From NCBI GenBank assembly GCA_910587595.1, contig CAJULQ010000006.1:1-64000 (forward strand): DNA of 64,000 nucleotides, given 5' to 3'. The notes under the pieces were generated by a model. The model was not told where the DNA came from, ran no database searches, and worked only from the letters and a program-made list of their open reading frames with translations. A program made the position numbers and the translations under genes. Source of the DNA: an uncultured Christensenellaceae bacterium. Its GTDB lineage: Bacteria > Bacillota > Clostridia > Christensenellales > Pumilibacteraceae. The stretch's first letter is position 1; each line of letters starts with the position of its first letter. Positions 19,101-25,000 of this stretch are shown piece after piece.

Positions 19101-19133
19101 GTGGGTGTTCCTCTCGATAATTTTAGCGTTCAT
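16098..19133 (-). CDS. addB: ATP-dependent nuclease subunit B
   Basis: A 1011-residue AddB, the second nuclease subunit. The N-terminal helicase-like region is diverged, as usual. The C-terminal nuclease domain has GVIDRLDV and VIDYKTGHAEF. The Fe-S cluster cysteines are visible: one in YFACPLRC before the nuclease core, and the trio in CAYCEVKDVC near the C-terminus. The ATG at 19133 is chosen over the upstream one because a TACAAT -10 box lies 6 nt before it, which implies a leaderless or almost leaderless mRNA. It is first in the addBA operon and divergent from the lipoprotein at 19193. Confidence 0.95.
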   Translation of the reverse strand: MNAKIIERNTHAETLRLAVREINDRRARYGFSFDRRYILFVPDKYTLLAEKLLYGESGGAFDAEVLTIDRLRYKLEEYAGGSGAEKPLSRLGAVLWVRRILSENADSLVCFRRSAHFAGFGETMYDNLCQLAASGLAPDDLPDDVAGLTGKKLHDVKKIYAAFMQNMRGKYVDSAGGMLLLDKMLGACGAYFAGADVFFACYDAFMPLQNRIVQKICALCGEGHAYVYTAAGRLEIEDKRIEEYAAPSRADELKAAAVRIRALRERGVPYDDMGVIVPAADTARLKRIFTEYGIPYFADEKYALSSHPLARYLSCLFAAAQTGTNANYIRLSKSPYCGVSAADADVFENYVLGTALPEWGMTRAFSFEPSDPVLAGALPVAEAVRAKLAALVRGVHKENVHNGADLGRAIVQAMPPNEAEITAQFNALFPGVRGEIAAQAAVLEEVFALPVPFALLTEALEESFSLKEVGVIPNRAHTVEVGDVSAFRASGKKYLFAVGMQEGEAPKVLHDDGLLSDADLAQVAAHGDKKAVIEPSVEARNARAAAELNAVLSGSENLFLSYCTAQPPSPVLARIHGLRAVRASSPESERLRLSERDEAARKLLLALCPTPAAALELYLIGKADCDAGGDGLGFENELAAALSGRVPALSGRCERVACAASLYAARRLSVSRVQEYFACPLRCFLRYGLKLKARPDGQVSPLDLGTFLHRVIELFVAGGAYDEPQSTVPAIVASVRENEPQLLRGADERFMAELTGEAVTLAGVVAAQLRKGDFAAAYTEAAFGKEGAPLRGRTFTLPSGQTTAEGVIDRLDVADNGGAGLARVIDYKTGHAEFSYADIYYGRKIQLPVYLKVAQENGYTPAGMFYFPLSAGFSDDSKSHRLRGIFDERYAAEMDGGLRTPLYASDVVCATAAKQSAPDKTVLRKTGSAAVRGETLAAVCDYAEAVFAAGAAEMQSGYCAAAPLGGGNECAYCEVKDVCTALGGKTRERTKRHIKCEWIETVQAAQKETDK

Positions 19134-19139
19134 TCTTAT

Positions 19140-19169
19140 ATTGTAGCGTGTTTTAAGTTGATAAATCAA
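19140..19169 (-). promoter_or_regulatory. addBA promoter, leaderless type
   Basis: TTGATT (19164-19169) and TACAAT (19140-19145) are 18 bp apart on the minus strand. Only 6 nt separate the -10 box from the addB ATG, so transcription should start at or beside the start codon. Confidence 0.55.
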
Positions 19170-19186
19170 GCAAATTGTGTTAAAAT
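19158..19186 (+). promoter_or_regulatory. Promoter of the 379-residue lipoprotein, leaderless type
   Basis: TTGATA (19158-19163) and TAAAAT (19181-19186) are 17 bp apart. The ATG at 19193 follows 6 nt after the -10 box and no Shine-Dalgarno sequence fits between them. It overlaps the divergent addB promoter. Confidence 0.6.
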
Positions 19187-19192
19187 AGGCGT

Positions 19193-20332
19193 ATGATGAA
19201 CAAAAAGATCGTTTGTGTATTGTTGGCAACGCTGTTTGCCTTTACCGCCGCGGGCTGCAGCGGCGGCGACGTTTCGGTATCGTTCGACGAATCCATGCCG
19301 TGGGCGGATGCGGCGTACGAATACACCGAATACAAGATCGAGCGGCAGTATGTGGGCGGCAACCAAGACGTAACGGTGGCTGAGGGCACGTATACCAGCG
19401 AGCTTAAGCGCGGCGCCGAACAAACCACGCTTACCAACCGTTTCAAGCTCACCTATCTCGACGAGGAACACGCCGCCTATATCAACGAACGGGGCGAAAA
19501 GCTGTTGAACGCCGGCCTCACCGATACGTATGAGGGGACAGTCACCTTTTTGAACGATTCGCTGGCGCCCGTATCGGCAAGCAAAACGCAAAACGTGGCG
19601 CAGCGCCCGCTTACCGACAACATGCCCGCCGATGCGCAAACCGAGGGACTGCCCGACGGCGTGCTTTCGCGCTACTTGTTGCCCACCGCGGTAAAATACG
19701 CCGATCCCCGCGGGTATGCCTACCAAGCCGACTACACGGCCGACACCGTGCATTTTACCACCACGTCGGGCGTAACTACCGAGGACAAAGAAAACAACCG
19801 CTATTGCCGCGACTATTACGCCGTGGAAAAAGACTACGCCATAAAAGGCAATACGCGATACGACAACGAACAGCTCGCCTATGTGGTGCGCGCCATGACC
19901 GCATGCAAAAGAAAGGGCAGCGGCACGTTCTATCTTTCCAACTTTTACGACTCGTTCGTGAACGACAAGTATGTCCGCTACACCATGAATTTGGATTGCG
20001 CGGATAAAAACGCGTCTACCACCTTGGAATTATCGCCCGAAAAAGTCTACTTGGAAGACGCCGAAGGGCGCGTGGAGGCCGAGGGCGGCAAATACACCAT
20101 ACCGTGCGTGCAAGCCACGGTGAGCATTTCGTCCGCCACGCCCGGCCCCGCCGTTTCTCTGTTGGTCACCGACCCCATCTATACGTTAGCGCAATCGCAA
20201 ACGCCCACGATCAAAACGTCTAAAGTGGTGGTGCAAATGACGTTTACCGAATACGCCTATTCCTCGGCCAAAGTAAACTACCGCACGGTGTACACCCTCA
20301 CCGAGTTCCGCAACCGCCCGCTCGGCAACTGA
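19193..20332 (+). CDS. Lipoprotein of unknown function
   Basis: A 379-residue lipoprotein with signal peptide and lipobox TAAGCS (Cys about 22). The mature protein is rich in Tyr, Thr and acidic residues with a strand-like pattern. It has two further Cys residues (MTACKRK and NLDCADK) about 45 residues apart and one in the C-terminal third. No known domain was recognised. The gene can start at 19193 or at the adjacent ATG at 19196. The -10 box is 6 nt upstream, so the mRNA is probably leaderless. It shares a compact divergent promoter region with addB, which might link their expression. Confidence 0.7.
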   Translation: MMNKKIVCVLLATLFAFTAAGCSGGDVSVSFDESMPWADAAYEYTEYKIERQYVGGNQDVTVAEGTYTSELKRGAEQTTLTNRFKLTYLDEEHAAYINERGEKLLNAGLTDTYEGTVTFLNDSLAPVSASKTQNVAQRPLTDNMPADAQTEGLPDGVLSRYLLPTAVKYADPRGYAYQADYTADTVHFTTTSGVTTEDKENNRYCRDYYAVEKDYAIKGNTRYDNEQLAYVVRAMTACKRKGSGTFYLSNFYDSFVNDKYVRYTMNLDCADKNASTTLELSPEKVYLEDAEGRVEAEGGKYTIPCVQATVSISSATPGPAVSLLVTDPIYTLAQSQTPTIKTSKVVVQMTFTEYAYSSAKVNYRTVYTLTEFRNRPLGN

Positions 20333-20350
20333 CCCAAAACATAGCAAAAA

Positions 20351-20388
20351 ATAAAAGAGTGCAAGCATTGCGTTTGCACTCTTTTTTT
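20351..20388. terminator. Bidirectional terminator between convergent lipoprotein genes
   Basis: The stem AAAGAGTGCAA/TTGCACTCTTT with an 8-nt loop is followed by a T-run on the plus strand and by an A-rich flank that gives a T-run on the minus strand. Confidence 0.9.
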
Positions 20389-20403
20389 CGGGTTTCGACA
20401 GAT

Positions 20404-21759
20404 CTACTTTTTTTCGGGGTATTCCGTATCCACATTCGGCAAGTCCGGCTCGGGATCGGGCACAACCTCTCCTTTGTCGCCCTCTTCTTTATCGCCCGTA
20501 TCGGGAACGGTCGGCTCTTGTATATCGGGGAGCGTTACAAAAGTGCTGCCATACGCGGAAAACGTTGCCACCGTGGTGGTTTTGGGGCCTTCTTGCGTGC
20601 CGATGTTTTCCATGGCAATAGACACCACTTTGCCGTTGCGGAATTTGATCGTTGTGTTGTAGCACACATAGGCGCCTTGCGCTTCGTCGTAGGTAAACTC
20701 GTTAAAGTGCGTGGCGAAATCCGTAAATCCGGACATCACTTGGCCAACACTTTGCTCATACATCGTTTGGCCTATATCGCTCGCTACACCGTCCGCGATC
20801 ATATAGTATTTTTCGCCCACTTTGGCTAATATCAATATTTGACCGCCGTTCGTTACTTGCAAACAGCCGGCATCGAGCGCAATAAGCATCGTCTCGGTGG
20901 ACGATTGCCCATTTTCCGTAATATCCGCCGACACGGTAACGTTCGCCAACGCTTGTTCGGAAAAAGCGTATTCCCATTGTTCTTGGGTCACTCGGGTGCT
21001 ACCCTCGTTCTCGCCTTCACCTTCACCTTCGCCTTCGCCGTTACCTTCACCTTCACCGCCGACGTCGGTGGCTTGCGGCAACGTTACGCTCGTGGTGCCG
21101 TAGTTATACATTTGAAAGTACATCTCCCAAACGCTCTTGCCATCCGATTCGGACACTTCCGCCACGGCAAGTTTGCCGTCCGCGATCTTTATCGTTGTGT
21201 TCATCGTATACGTGATAGGCTGGTTGTTCTCATCGAAGCCTTCTTCGGTTTCGGAATACACATACGCTTTTTTGTCCTCGTCGTATGTAACTCTTGTGTA
21301 GCCTTCTTCCAAATCGCCCATCTCGCCCAAGATAGCTTGCAACGTGTACTCGTTGTCCTCTATGGGGGAACGTTTCCACACTTGCTCTTGGGGATCGAAC
21401 GCATAGCCATACGTCACGTTGCCCTCTTGGCTGACGTACGCATTCATCGTTTCGGTCTGTCCGTTGTTTTCGCTGGTGATCGACAACTGCGTTTTGTCGC
21501 CGTCGAACTTGGCCACCGTTTCCATGCCCCTGCGGTTTCCGTCTTGCGTCACTTTCATGCCCGCTTTCACCGTCACGTTGGTCACTTCGCTCATGTCGAA
21601 CGCCGCCGCCCATTGCTCGGCCGTCACCTTTTCGCCCTTTACCTTGGTCGGATCGGGCGCGCCGTCCTTGCCGCCCTTGTCGTCGCCGCCGCACGCCATC
21701 AAGCCCAAAGCCAACACGAGCGCCAACAACGCAACAAGCAAACCTCTTACCTTTTTCAT
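20404..21759 (-). CDS. Two-repeat lipoprotein under a poly-G promoter
   Basis: A 451-residue lipoprotein with lipobox LGLMACG (Cys about 23). The mature part contains two copies of a domain of about 170 residues. Each opens with VT-EQW-AF then NVTV and closes with YGTTSVTLP or YGSTFVTLP. The copies are joined by an acidic EGEGEGEGE linker (about 240-258). The C-terminus is Asp/Glu/Pro rich. The pattern suggests a surface-exposed beta-rich binding protein; no known family was recognised. The closing VTLP motif recalls the end of the lipoprotein at 9495-10487, and both genes have G9 promoters. Confidence 0.75.
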   Translation of the reverse strand: MKKVRGLLVALLALVLALGLMACGGDDKGGKDGAPDPTKVKGEKVTAEQWAAAFDMSEVTNVTVKAGMKVTQDGNRRGMETVAKFDGDKTQLSITSENNGQTETMNAYVSQEGNVTYGYAFDPQEQVWKRSPIEDNEYTLQAILGEMGDLEEGYTRVTYDEDKKAYVYSETEEGFDENNQPITYTMNTTIKIADGKLAVAEVSESDGKSVWEMYFQMYNYGTTSVTLPQATDVGGEGEGNGEGEGEGEGENEGSTRVTQEQWEYAFSEQALANVTVSADITENGQSSTETMLIALDAGCLQVTNGGQILILAKVGEKYYMIADGVASDIGQTMYEQSVGQVMSGFTDFATHFNEFTYDEAQGAYVCYNTTIKFRNGKVVSIAMENIGTQEGPKTTTVATFSAYGSTFVTLPDIQEPTVPDTGDKEEGDKGEVVPDPEPDLPNVDTEYPEKK

Positions 21760-21791
21760 ACTTACACTCCTTTGTCTGATTGGATACTATA

Positions 21792-21819
21792 AGTATACAC
21801 CCCCCCCCGAAAATGTCAA
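21792..21819 (-). promoter_or_regulatory. Promoter with G9 tract in the spacer (possible phase switch)
   Basis: On the minus strand TTGACA (21814-21819) and TATACT (21792-21797) are 16 bp apart, and nine spacer bases (21800-21808) are Gs. AGGAG precedes the start codon at 21759. It is a second copy of the design at 10517-10544 on an otherwise unrelated flank. Confidence 0.8.
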
Positions 21820-21984
21820 GTCATTTTGCTTGCGTTCGCCCCCTTTATCGACGAGAGCACAATGTTCGAAAACAAAATGAGTCTATAATTGTTATAGACC
21901 CATTTTATACAACCTCATTTAAGCAAATCATCCACAACGCTTGCATTCGTTTACTGTTGCAACAAATAGATAAAAAAACCTACA

Positions 21985-22100
21985 AGATATTTTACCCTAC
22001 ATATTCTCACTCTCTTGCCGTTAAAAAAGCGGCGTTTAAGATTCCTCGGCTACGCTCGGAATGACAGAGCTGTGGCGGGTTGCGCTCGATATACAGTTCG
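21985..22100 (+). repeat. Dispersed intergenic repeat, copy 1
   Basis: This region holds the core CCTCGGCTACGCTCGGAATG and the adjoining GGCGGGTTGCGCTCG segment that recur at about 22592-22760 and 24256-24396. The rest of the interval 21820-22205 shows no gene; it is AT-rich apart from this repeat. Confidence 0.8.
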
Positions 22101-22205
22101 TAATATAATAAGTTTGGTATATCAATGGCAAAACCACTCAACTTTCATTATACAAAAAGGTCATTTGTAAAGAAATGACCTTTTTGTTTCACTATTTTAA
22201 ATCGA

Positions 22206-22523
22206 TTATACGCCACACAAAAACAAAATATAGGAAATTCCTAAGACTATTGTCCATATTATCGCCAATACTTTTAATACAATAGGCAAAATTTTTATGT
22301 TTTTCCATTCGCAAAAAAGTCCCCAACAATAAATATGCACGGCAAATGGAACGCTTATAATTAAACCGCCATACATACCAAAAGCATCTTGCTCTAATAT
22401 ATTTATTGTGTAGCCCAATAAACCAAGAAACAATGCGGAAACTAACGTACAAATACCGGTAAAAATCAATAAGCTTTTATAAACAAACTTATTTTCTCGT
22501 TTGTTTTTCATGCCATTCCCCAT
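22206..22523 (-). CDS. Small membrane protein in the Rhs island
   Basis: A 105-residue protein with a basic N-terminus (KNKRENK) and three predicted transmembrane helices (about 19-40, 45-65, 80-103). The gene is AT-rich compared with the chromosome backbone. AAGGAG 11 nt before the ATG and a TTGACA/TAAAAT promoter show it is expressible. It lies at the distal end of the Rhs island, behind a dispersed repeat, the usual place for spare immunity genes. That role is inferred only from position, size and topology. Confidence 0.6.
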   Translation of the reverse strand: MGNGMKNKRENKFVYKSLLIFTGICTLVSALFLGLLGYTINILEQDAFGMYGGLIISVPFAVHIYCWGLFCEWKNIKILPIVLKVLAIIWTIVLGISYILFLCGV

Positions 22524-22571
22524 ATTATCTTAAACTCCTTAAACAGTCCTATCAAGTCCACACGTATTTAT

Positions 22572-22600
22572 ATTTTATCATCGGGGATTATTTTTGTCAA
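22572..22600 (-). promoter_or_regulatory. Promoter of the 105-residue membrane protein, partly inside a repeat
   Basis: TTGACA (22595-22600) and TAAAAT (22572-22577) are 17 bp apart. The -35 box belongs to the end of the dispersed repeat shared with 24256-24284; the -10 box lies outside it. Confidence 0.65.
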
Positions 22601-22760
22601 GTATGGATATTTTACCCCACGTGTTCTCCCGCTCTTGGTATTAGAATAAGCGGCGCTTAAGATTCCTCGGCTACGCTCGGAATGACAGAGCAGCGGCGGG
22701 TTGCGCTCGGAAGGACACATGTGGCAATGAACGTTGCGCTCGGAATGCGGTGGCCGAAAC
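22592..22760 (+). repeat. Dispersed intergenic repeat, copy 2
   Basis: It begins with a 27-bp string (GTCAAGTATGGATATTTTAC within it) also present at 24256-24284. The CCTCGGCTACGCTCGGAATG core follows, then a GGAATGCGGTGGCCGAAACGC tail and a terminator stem shared with copy 3. It fills most of the gene-free stretch between the two small membrane-protein genes. Confidence 0.8.
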
Positions 22761-22764
22761 GCAA

Positions 22765-22793
22765 AAGCCCGCGCTCACATAAGCACGGGCTTG
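22765..22793 (-). terminator. Terminator after candidate immunity gene
   Basis: On the minus strand the stem AAGCCCGTGCT/AGCGCGGGCTT has a 6-nt loop and is followed by a short T-run. The stem lies directly after the 187-residue protein gene and is duplicated at 24397-24427. Confidence 0.75.
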
Positions 22794-22798
22794 GAGTA

Positions 22799-23362
22799 TT
22801 ATTTTGACATTTCACTACGAATACGCTGTTCACTTTTTGGCTTTATAAGCATTACTTGGTCGTATATAGGCGAATAAGCTATCAAGATATCTTTATCAAC
22901 ATATTTGTTAAATACAGGTATACAACTTATTTTTCCTTTTTGAATGCTACTTTTTACATACCGTTTCCCCATGTAAGAAAACCTTATTTGAATTGCCGTG
23001 GCTTTTGCAAATATTGCAAACATACGCACTTCCAAAGTTTCGCCCGCCTTGTTGGTTCGCGCTTTTAAGATAACAGAATCTTGCAACCATAACTTTACTT
23101 TTCTCTTTCCCGAATTAATATACAAATATGGAAAAAATACCAATAGCCCAGCGCATGCGCTCCCAATCAACATCCAGATACTCTCTTTATCACTAAAATC
23201 AATAATATAACCCACTAAGGCTATCAATACTCCAATACCAAATGTTGCAAATAAGCTCACGAACAAAACAGTCCATTTTTTAGAAGAAAAGCATTGCCCA
23301 AATTGCAAGGTGGCATCTATATCCCGCACAGCAAGCAATTCTCCGACATTGGATATTTGCAT
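22799..23362 (-). CDS. Candidate immunity protein of the orphan Rhs tip
   Basis: A 187-residue protein with two hydrophobic helices (about 31-53 and 63-83) and a basic cytosolic C-terminal domain. It ends in IKPKSEQRIRSEMSK. It starts 17 bp after the orphan tip ends, with AGAGGT before the ATG. Position, topology and AT-rich base content suggest an immunity protein; no family was recognised. A 3' remnant of a related gene with the KPKSEQRI motif survives at 24427-24490, so it belongs to a small gene family within this island. Confidence 0.6.
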   Translation of the reverse strand: MQISNVGELLAVRDIDATLQFGQCFSSKKWTVLFVSLFATFGIGVLIALVGYIIDFSDKESIWMLIGSACAGLLVFFPYLYINSGKRKVKLWLQDSVILKARTNKAGETLEVRMFAIFAKATAIQIRFSYMGKRYVKSSIQKGKISCIPVFNKYVDKDILIAYSPIYDQVMLIKPKSEQRIRSEMSK

Positions 23363-23379
23363 ATCAACCTCTTTTAGTT

Positions 23380-24246
23380 CTACAACTTATAAAGCCATCT
23401 TCCGAATTGCAATATCCAATCAAGCATAATGTTTTGCATTGTATCTTTTGCATTGCTTTCCGTATAAGAATTCCCGAATAAATTACCACCTATGTAATCA
23501 CCGAAATACGTTGCCATAGCCGCGCCGAACAATGAACTGCTCTTACCGAATACTGTCATCATAATTTCCGCGCTAAACACTTTGGAAACTTGCAGACCTT
23601 TCACGGACATTTGTCCAAGCGCGAATCCAATTGATTGCCCTATTCCCTCAGCAATTTTTCCAACACCGAAAGATAATGCACCCGTTATTGCTCCTCCGAG
23701 AGCGCCAATACCGCCCGCCTTCCAAGCCTTGCCTAAGTTCACATTATCCCATCCGTTTTGCTTAACCTGAGAAGATATATTGCTTAACACAGCACCTCCC
23801 ATACCTAGCAACGCACCGCCAACCACAGCCGCAGCAAATCCGGCAAGTGGCGTAAGAGCCCCCATAGATACAACTGAAAGAGCAATGCCGCCAACTACCG
23901 CACCGACAGCCAATGCAATAGTAGCTACTTTTTTAAAGTTATTCCAAAACTTTTTCCAACTCCAAGTACCGTTGGGATCAATGTTCATTACGGGATTGTT
24001 GGTGCAATAGGCGTAAAGGTTCAGACCGTTTATGGTTTCGGGATCAATGTAGCTTAAGTCGTCAATCGTTATAAAGCGGCCTACTTCGGGGTCGTAGTAT
24101 CTTGTCTTTAAGAAATACAGACCCGTTTCGGTATCGTAATAGTAGCCGCGGTAGCGGTAAGGATTTAGTTGCGAAAGTTCGGCGCAAGCGCTGTCTAGCA
24201 CTTCTACGGCATGGTTCCCCCATGCATCGTATACATATTTTACCAC
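23380..24246 (-). CDS. Orphan Rhs C-terminal tip (displaced cassette)
   Basis: An open frame of 288 codons from a GTG. The first 61 residues match the end of the large Rhs core, including YRYRGYYYDTETGLYF and RYYDPEVGRFITID. It then diverges into a Gly/Ala-rich hydrophobic region with GGIGALGGAITGALSFG, and a C-terminal domain I do not recognise, ending ILQFGRWLYKL. There is no YD-repeat shell upstream and no Shine-Dalgarno sequence, so it is probably silent unless recombined into the main gene. The shared 185 bp would allow in-frame exchange. It is followed by its own candidate immunity gene. Confidence 0.8.
   Translation of the reverse strand: MVKYVYDAWGNHAVEVLDSACAELSQLNPYRYRGYYYDTETGLYFLKTRYYDPEVGRFITIDDLSYIDPETINGLNLYAYCTNNPVMNIDPNGTWSWKKFWNNFKKVATIALAVGAVVGGIALSVVSMGALTPLAGFAAAVVGGALLGMGGAVLSNISSQVKQNGWDNVNLGKAWKAGGIGALGGAITGALSFGVGKIAEGIGQSIGFALGQMSVKGLQVSKVFSAEIMMTVFGKSSSLFGAAMATYFGDYIGGNLFGNSYTESNAKDTMQNIMLDWILQFGRWLYKL
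24061..24245 (-). repeat. 185-bp identical copy of the Rhs core end
   Basis: By direct reading this segment is identical to 25760-25944 (offset 1699 bp). It covers the conserved end of the Rhs core in both the orphan tip and the full gene, in the same orientation. Homologous recombination between the two would delete 1.7 kb and fuse the orphan tip to the main shell in frame. Confidence 0.95.
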
Positions 24247-24265
24247 GCATGTCCCTTTTTGTCAA
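24237..24265 (-). promoter_or_regulatory. Promoter at the edge of the orphan cassette
   Basis: TTGACA (24260-24265, in the repeat) and TAAAAT (24237-24242, inside the first codons of the orphan tip) are 17 bp apart. A transcript from here would lack a usable start for the orphan tip but could express the immunity gene behind it. Confidence 0.5.
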
Positions 24266-24396
24266 GTATGGATATTTTACCCCTTGCATGTTCTCCCGCT
24301 CTTAATATTAGAATAAGCGGCGTTTAAGATTCCTCGACTGCGCTCGGAATGACAGAGCTGTGGCGGGTTGCGCTCGGAATGCGATAACCGAAACGC
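24256..24396 (+). repeat. Dispersed intergenic repeat, copy 3
   Basis: It opens with the same 27-bp string as copy 2, then has the core CCTCGACTGCGCTCGGAATG and the GGAATGCGATAACCGAAACGC tail next to the terminator stem. Read on the minus strand in one frame, the core encodes VIPSAVEES-type peptides, as does the version inserted in the Rhs gene. Confidence 0.85.
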
Positions 24397-24427
24397 AAAA
24401 GCCCGCGCTCACATAAGCGCGGGCTTT
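24397..24427. terminator. Terminator stem, duplicated
   Basis: The perfect stem AAAAGCCCGCGCT/AGCGCGGGCTTTT has a loop of five bases. It works in both directions and is a copy of the stem at 22765-22793. Confidence 0.85.
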
Positions 24428-24490
24428 TGGTCATTTTTGCTATGGCACTACTTATACGTTGTTCGCTTTTCGGTTTAAGATAATCCAGCT
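24427..24490 (-). pseudogene. 3' relic of an immunity-gene paralogue
   Basis: Read on the minus strand, this segment encodes LKPKSEQRISSAIAKM, close to the C-terminus IKPKSEQRIRSEMSK of the 187-residue protein. The following terminator stem and repeat are also homologous to those behind that gene. The rest of the gene is gone and the stop codon is lost. It looks like the scar of a replaced tip-immunity cassette. Confidence 0.7.
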
Positions 24491-24499
24491 ATTTATTTT

Positions 24500-24976
24500 C
24501 TACCTTTTATCTAACGCTTCAAAAAAGTCAACAAAGTTTTTTGATAATAAACCCGAACCGATGAATTCCACAACATTTCCTTCGGAATCGAATATTCCCG
24601 AAAATTCTACTTCTAATGACACAAGTTCAAAATTTCCGTTATCAAAAAACAAACATATGCACAAACCGTTGGGTGAATCCTCATGTCTCCATGTCTTCAT
24701 AAACAAACTTTCACTAAACGTTTTGCAGAAATCACTTTTTTGTTCTTCTTGCAAGATTTCAACAACTACAATCTTCTCAACATTTATTGGTTTAACCTTG
24801 TTTCTCTGGTTAAAAAGCTCCTTTGCCGCCGGATTATCATATTCAATCAATGCAACTTGCGTTACGTGTTCCATTAAATTTTCATAATTATGCTCATACT
24901 CACTAGGGTCACAAGCAACTAAAAACACAAATACGCTGAGCGTGATTGATAAGAAAATCAGCTTTTTCCCTTTCAA
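24500..24976 (-). CDS. Candidate immunity lipoprotein of the main Rhs toxin
   Basis: A 158-residue lipoprotein: basic start, hydrophobic signal and lipobox FLVACD (Cys about 22). The mature part is acidic, of mixed alpha/beta look, with KIVVVEILQEEQK and a C-terminal FVDFFEALDKR. It begins with TTG 24 bp after the Rhs stop codon, just behind GGAGG. A small gene directly downstream of an Rhs tip is normally the immunity gene; a lipoprotein would guard the outer membrane face. No known family was recognised. The gene is AT-rich, unlike the backbone. Confidence 0.65.
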   Translation of the reverse strand: MKGKKLIFLSITLSVFVFLVACDPSEYEHNYENLMEHVTQVALIEYDNPAAKELFNQRNKVKPINVEKIVVVEILQEEQKSDFCKTFSESLFMKTWRHEDSPNGLCICLFFDNGNFELVSLEVEFSGIFDSEGNVVEFIGSGLLSKNFVDFFEALDKR

Positions 24977-25000
24977 TATTCCTCCCCTCCCTTATAATTG

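Noticed and set aside
21985..24396. Spaced repeats as a possible CRISPR array
   Set aside because: Copies are few, differ from each other, are far apart and have genes between them. There are no uniform spacers and no cas genes.
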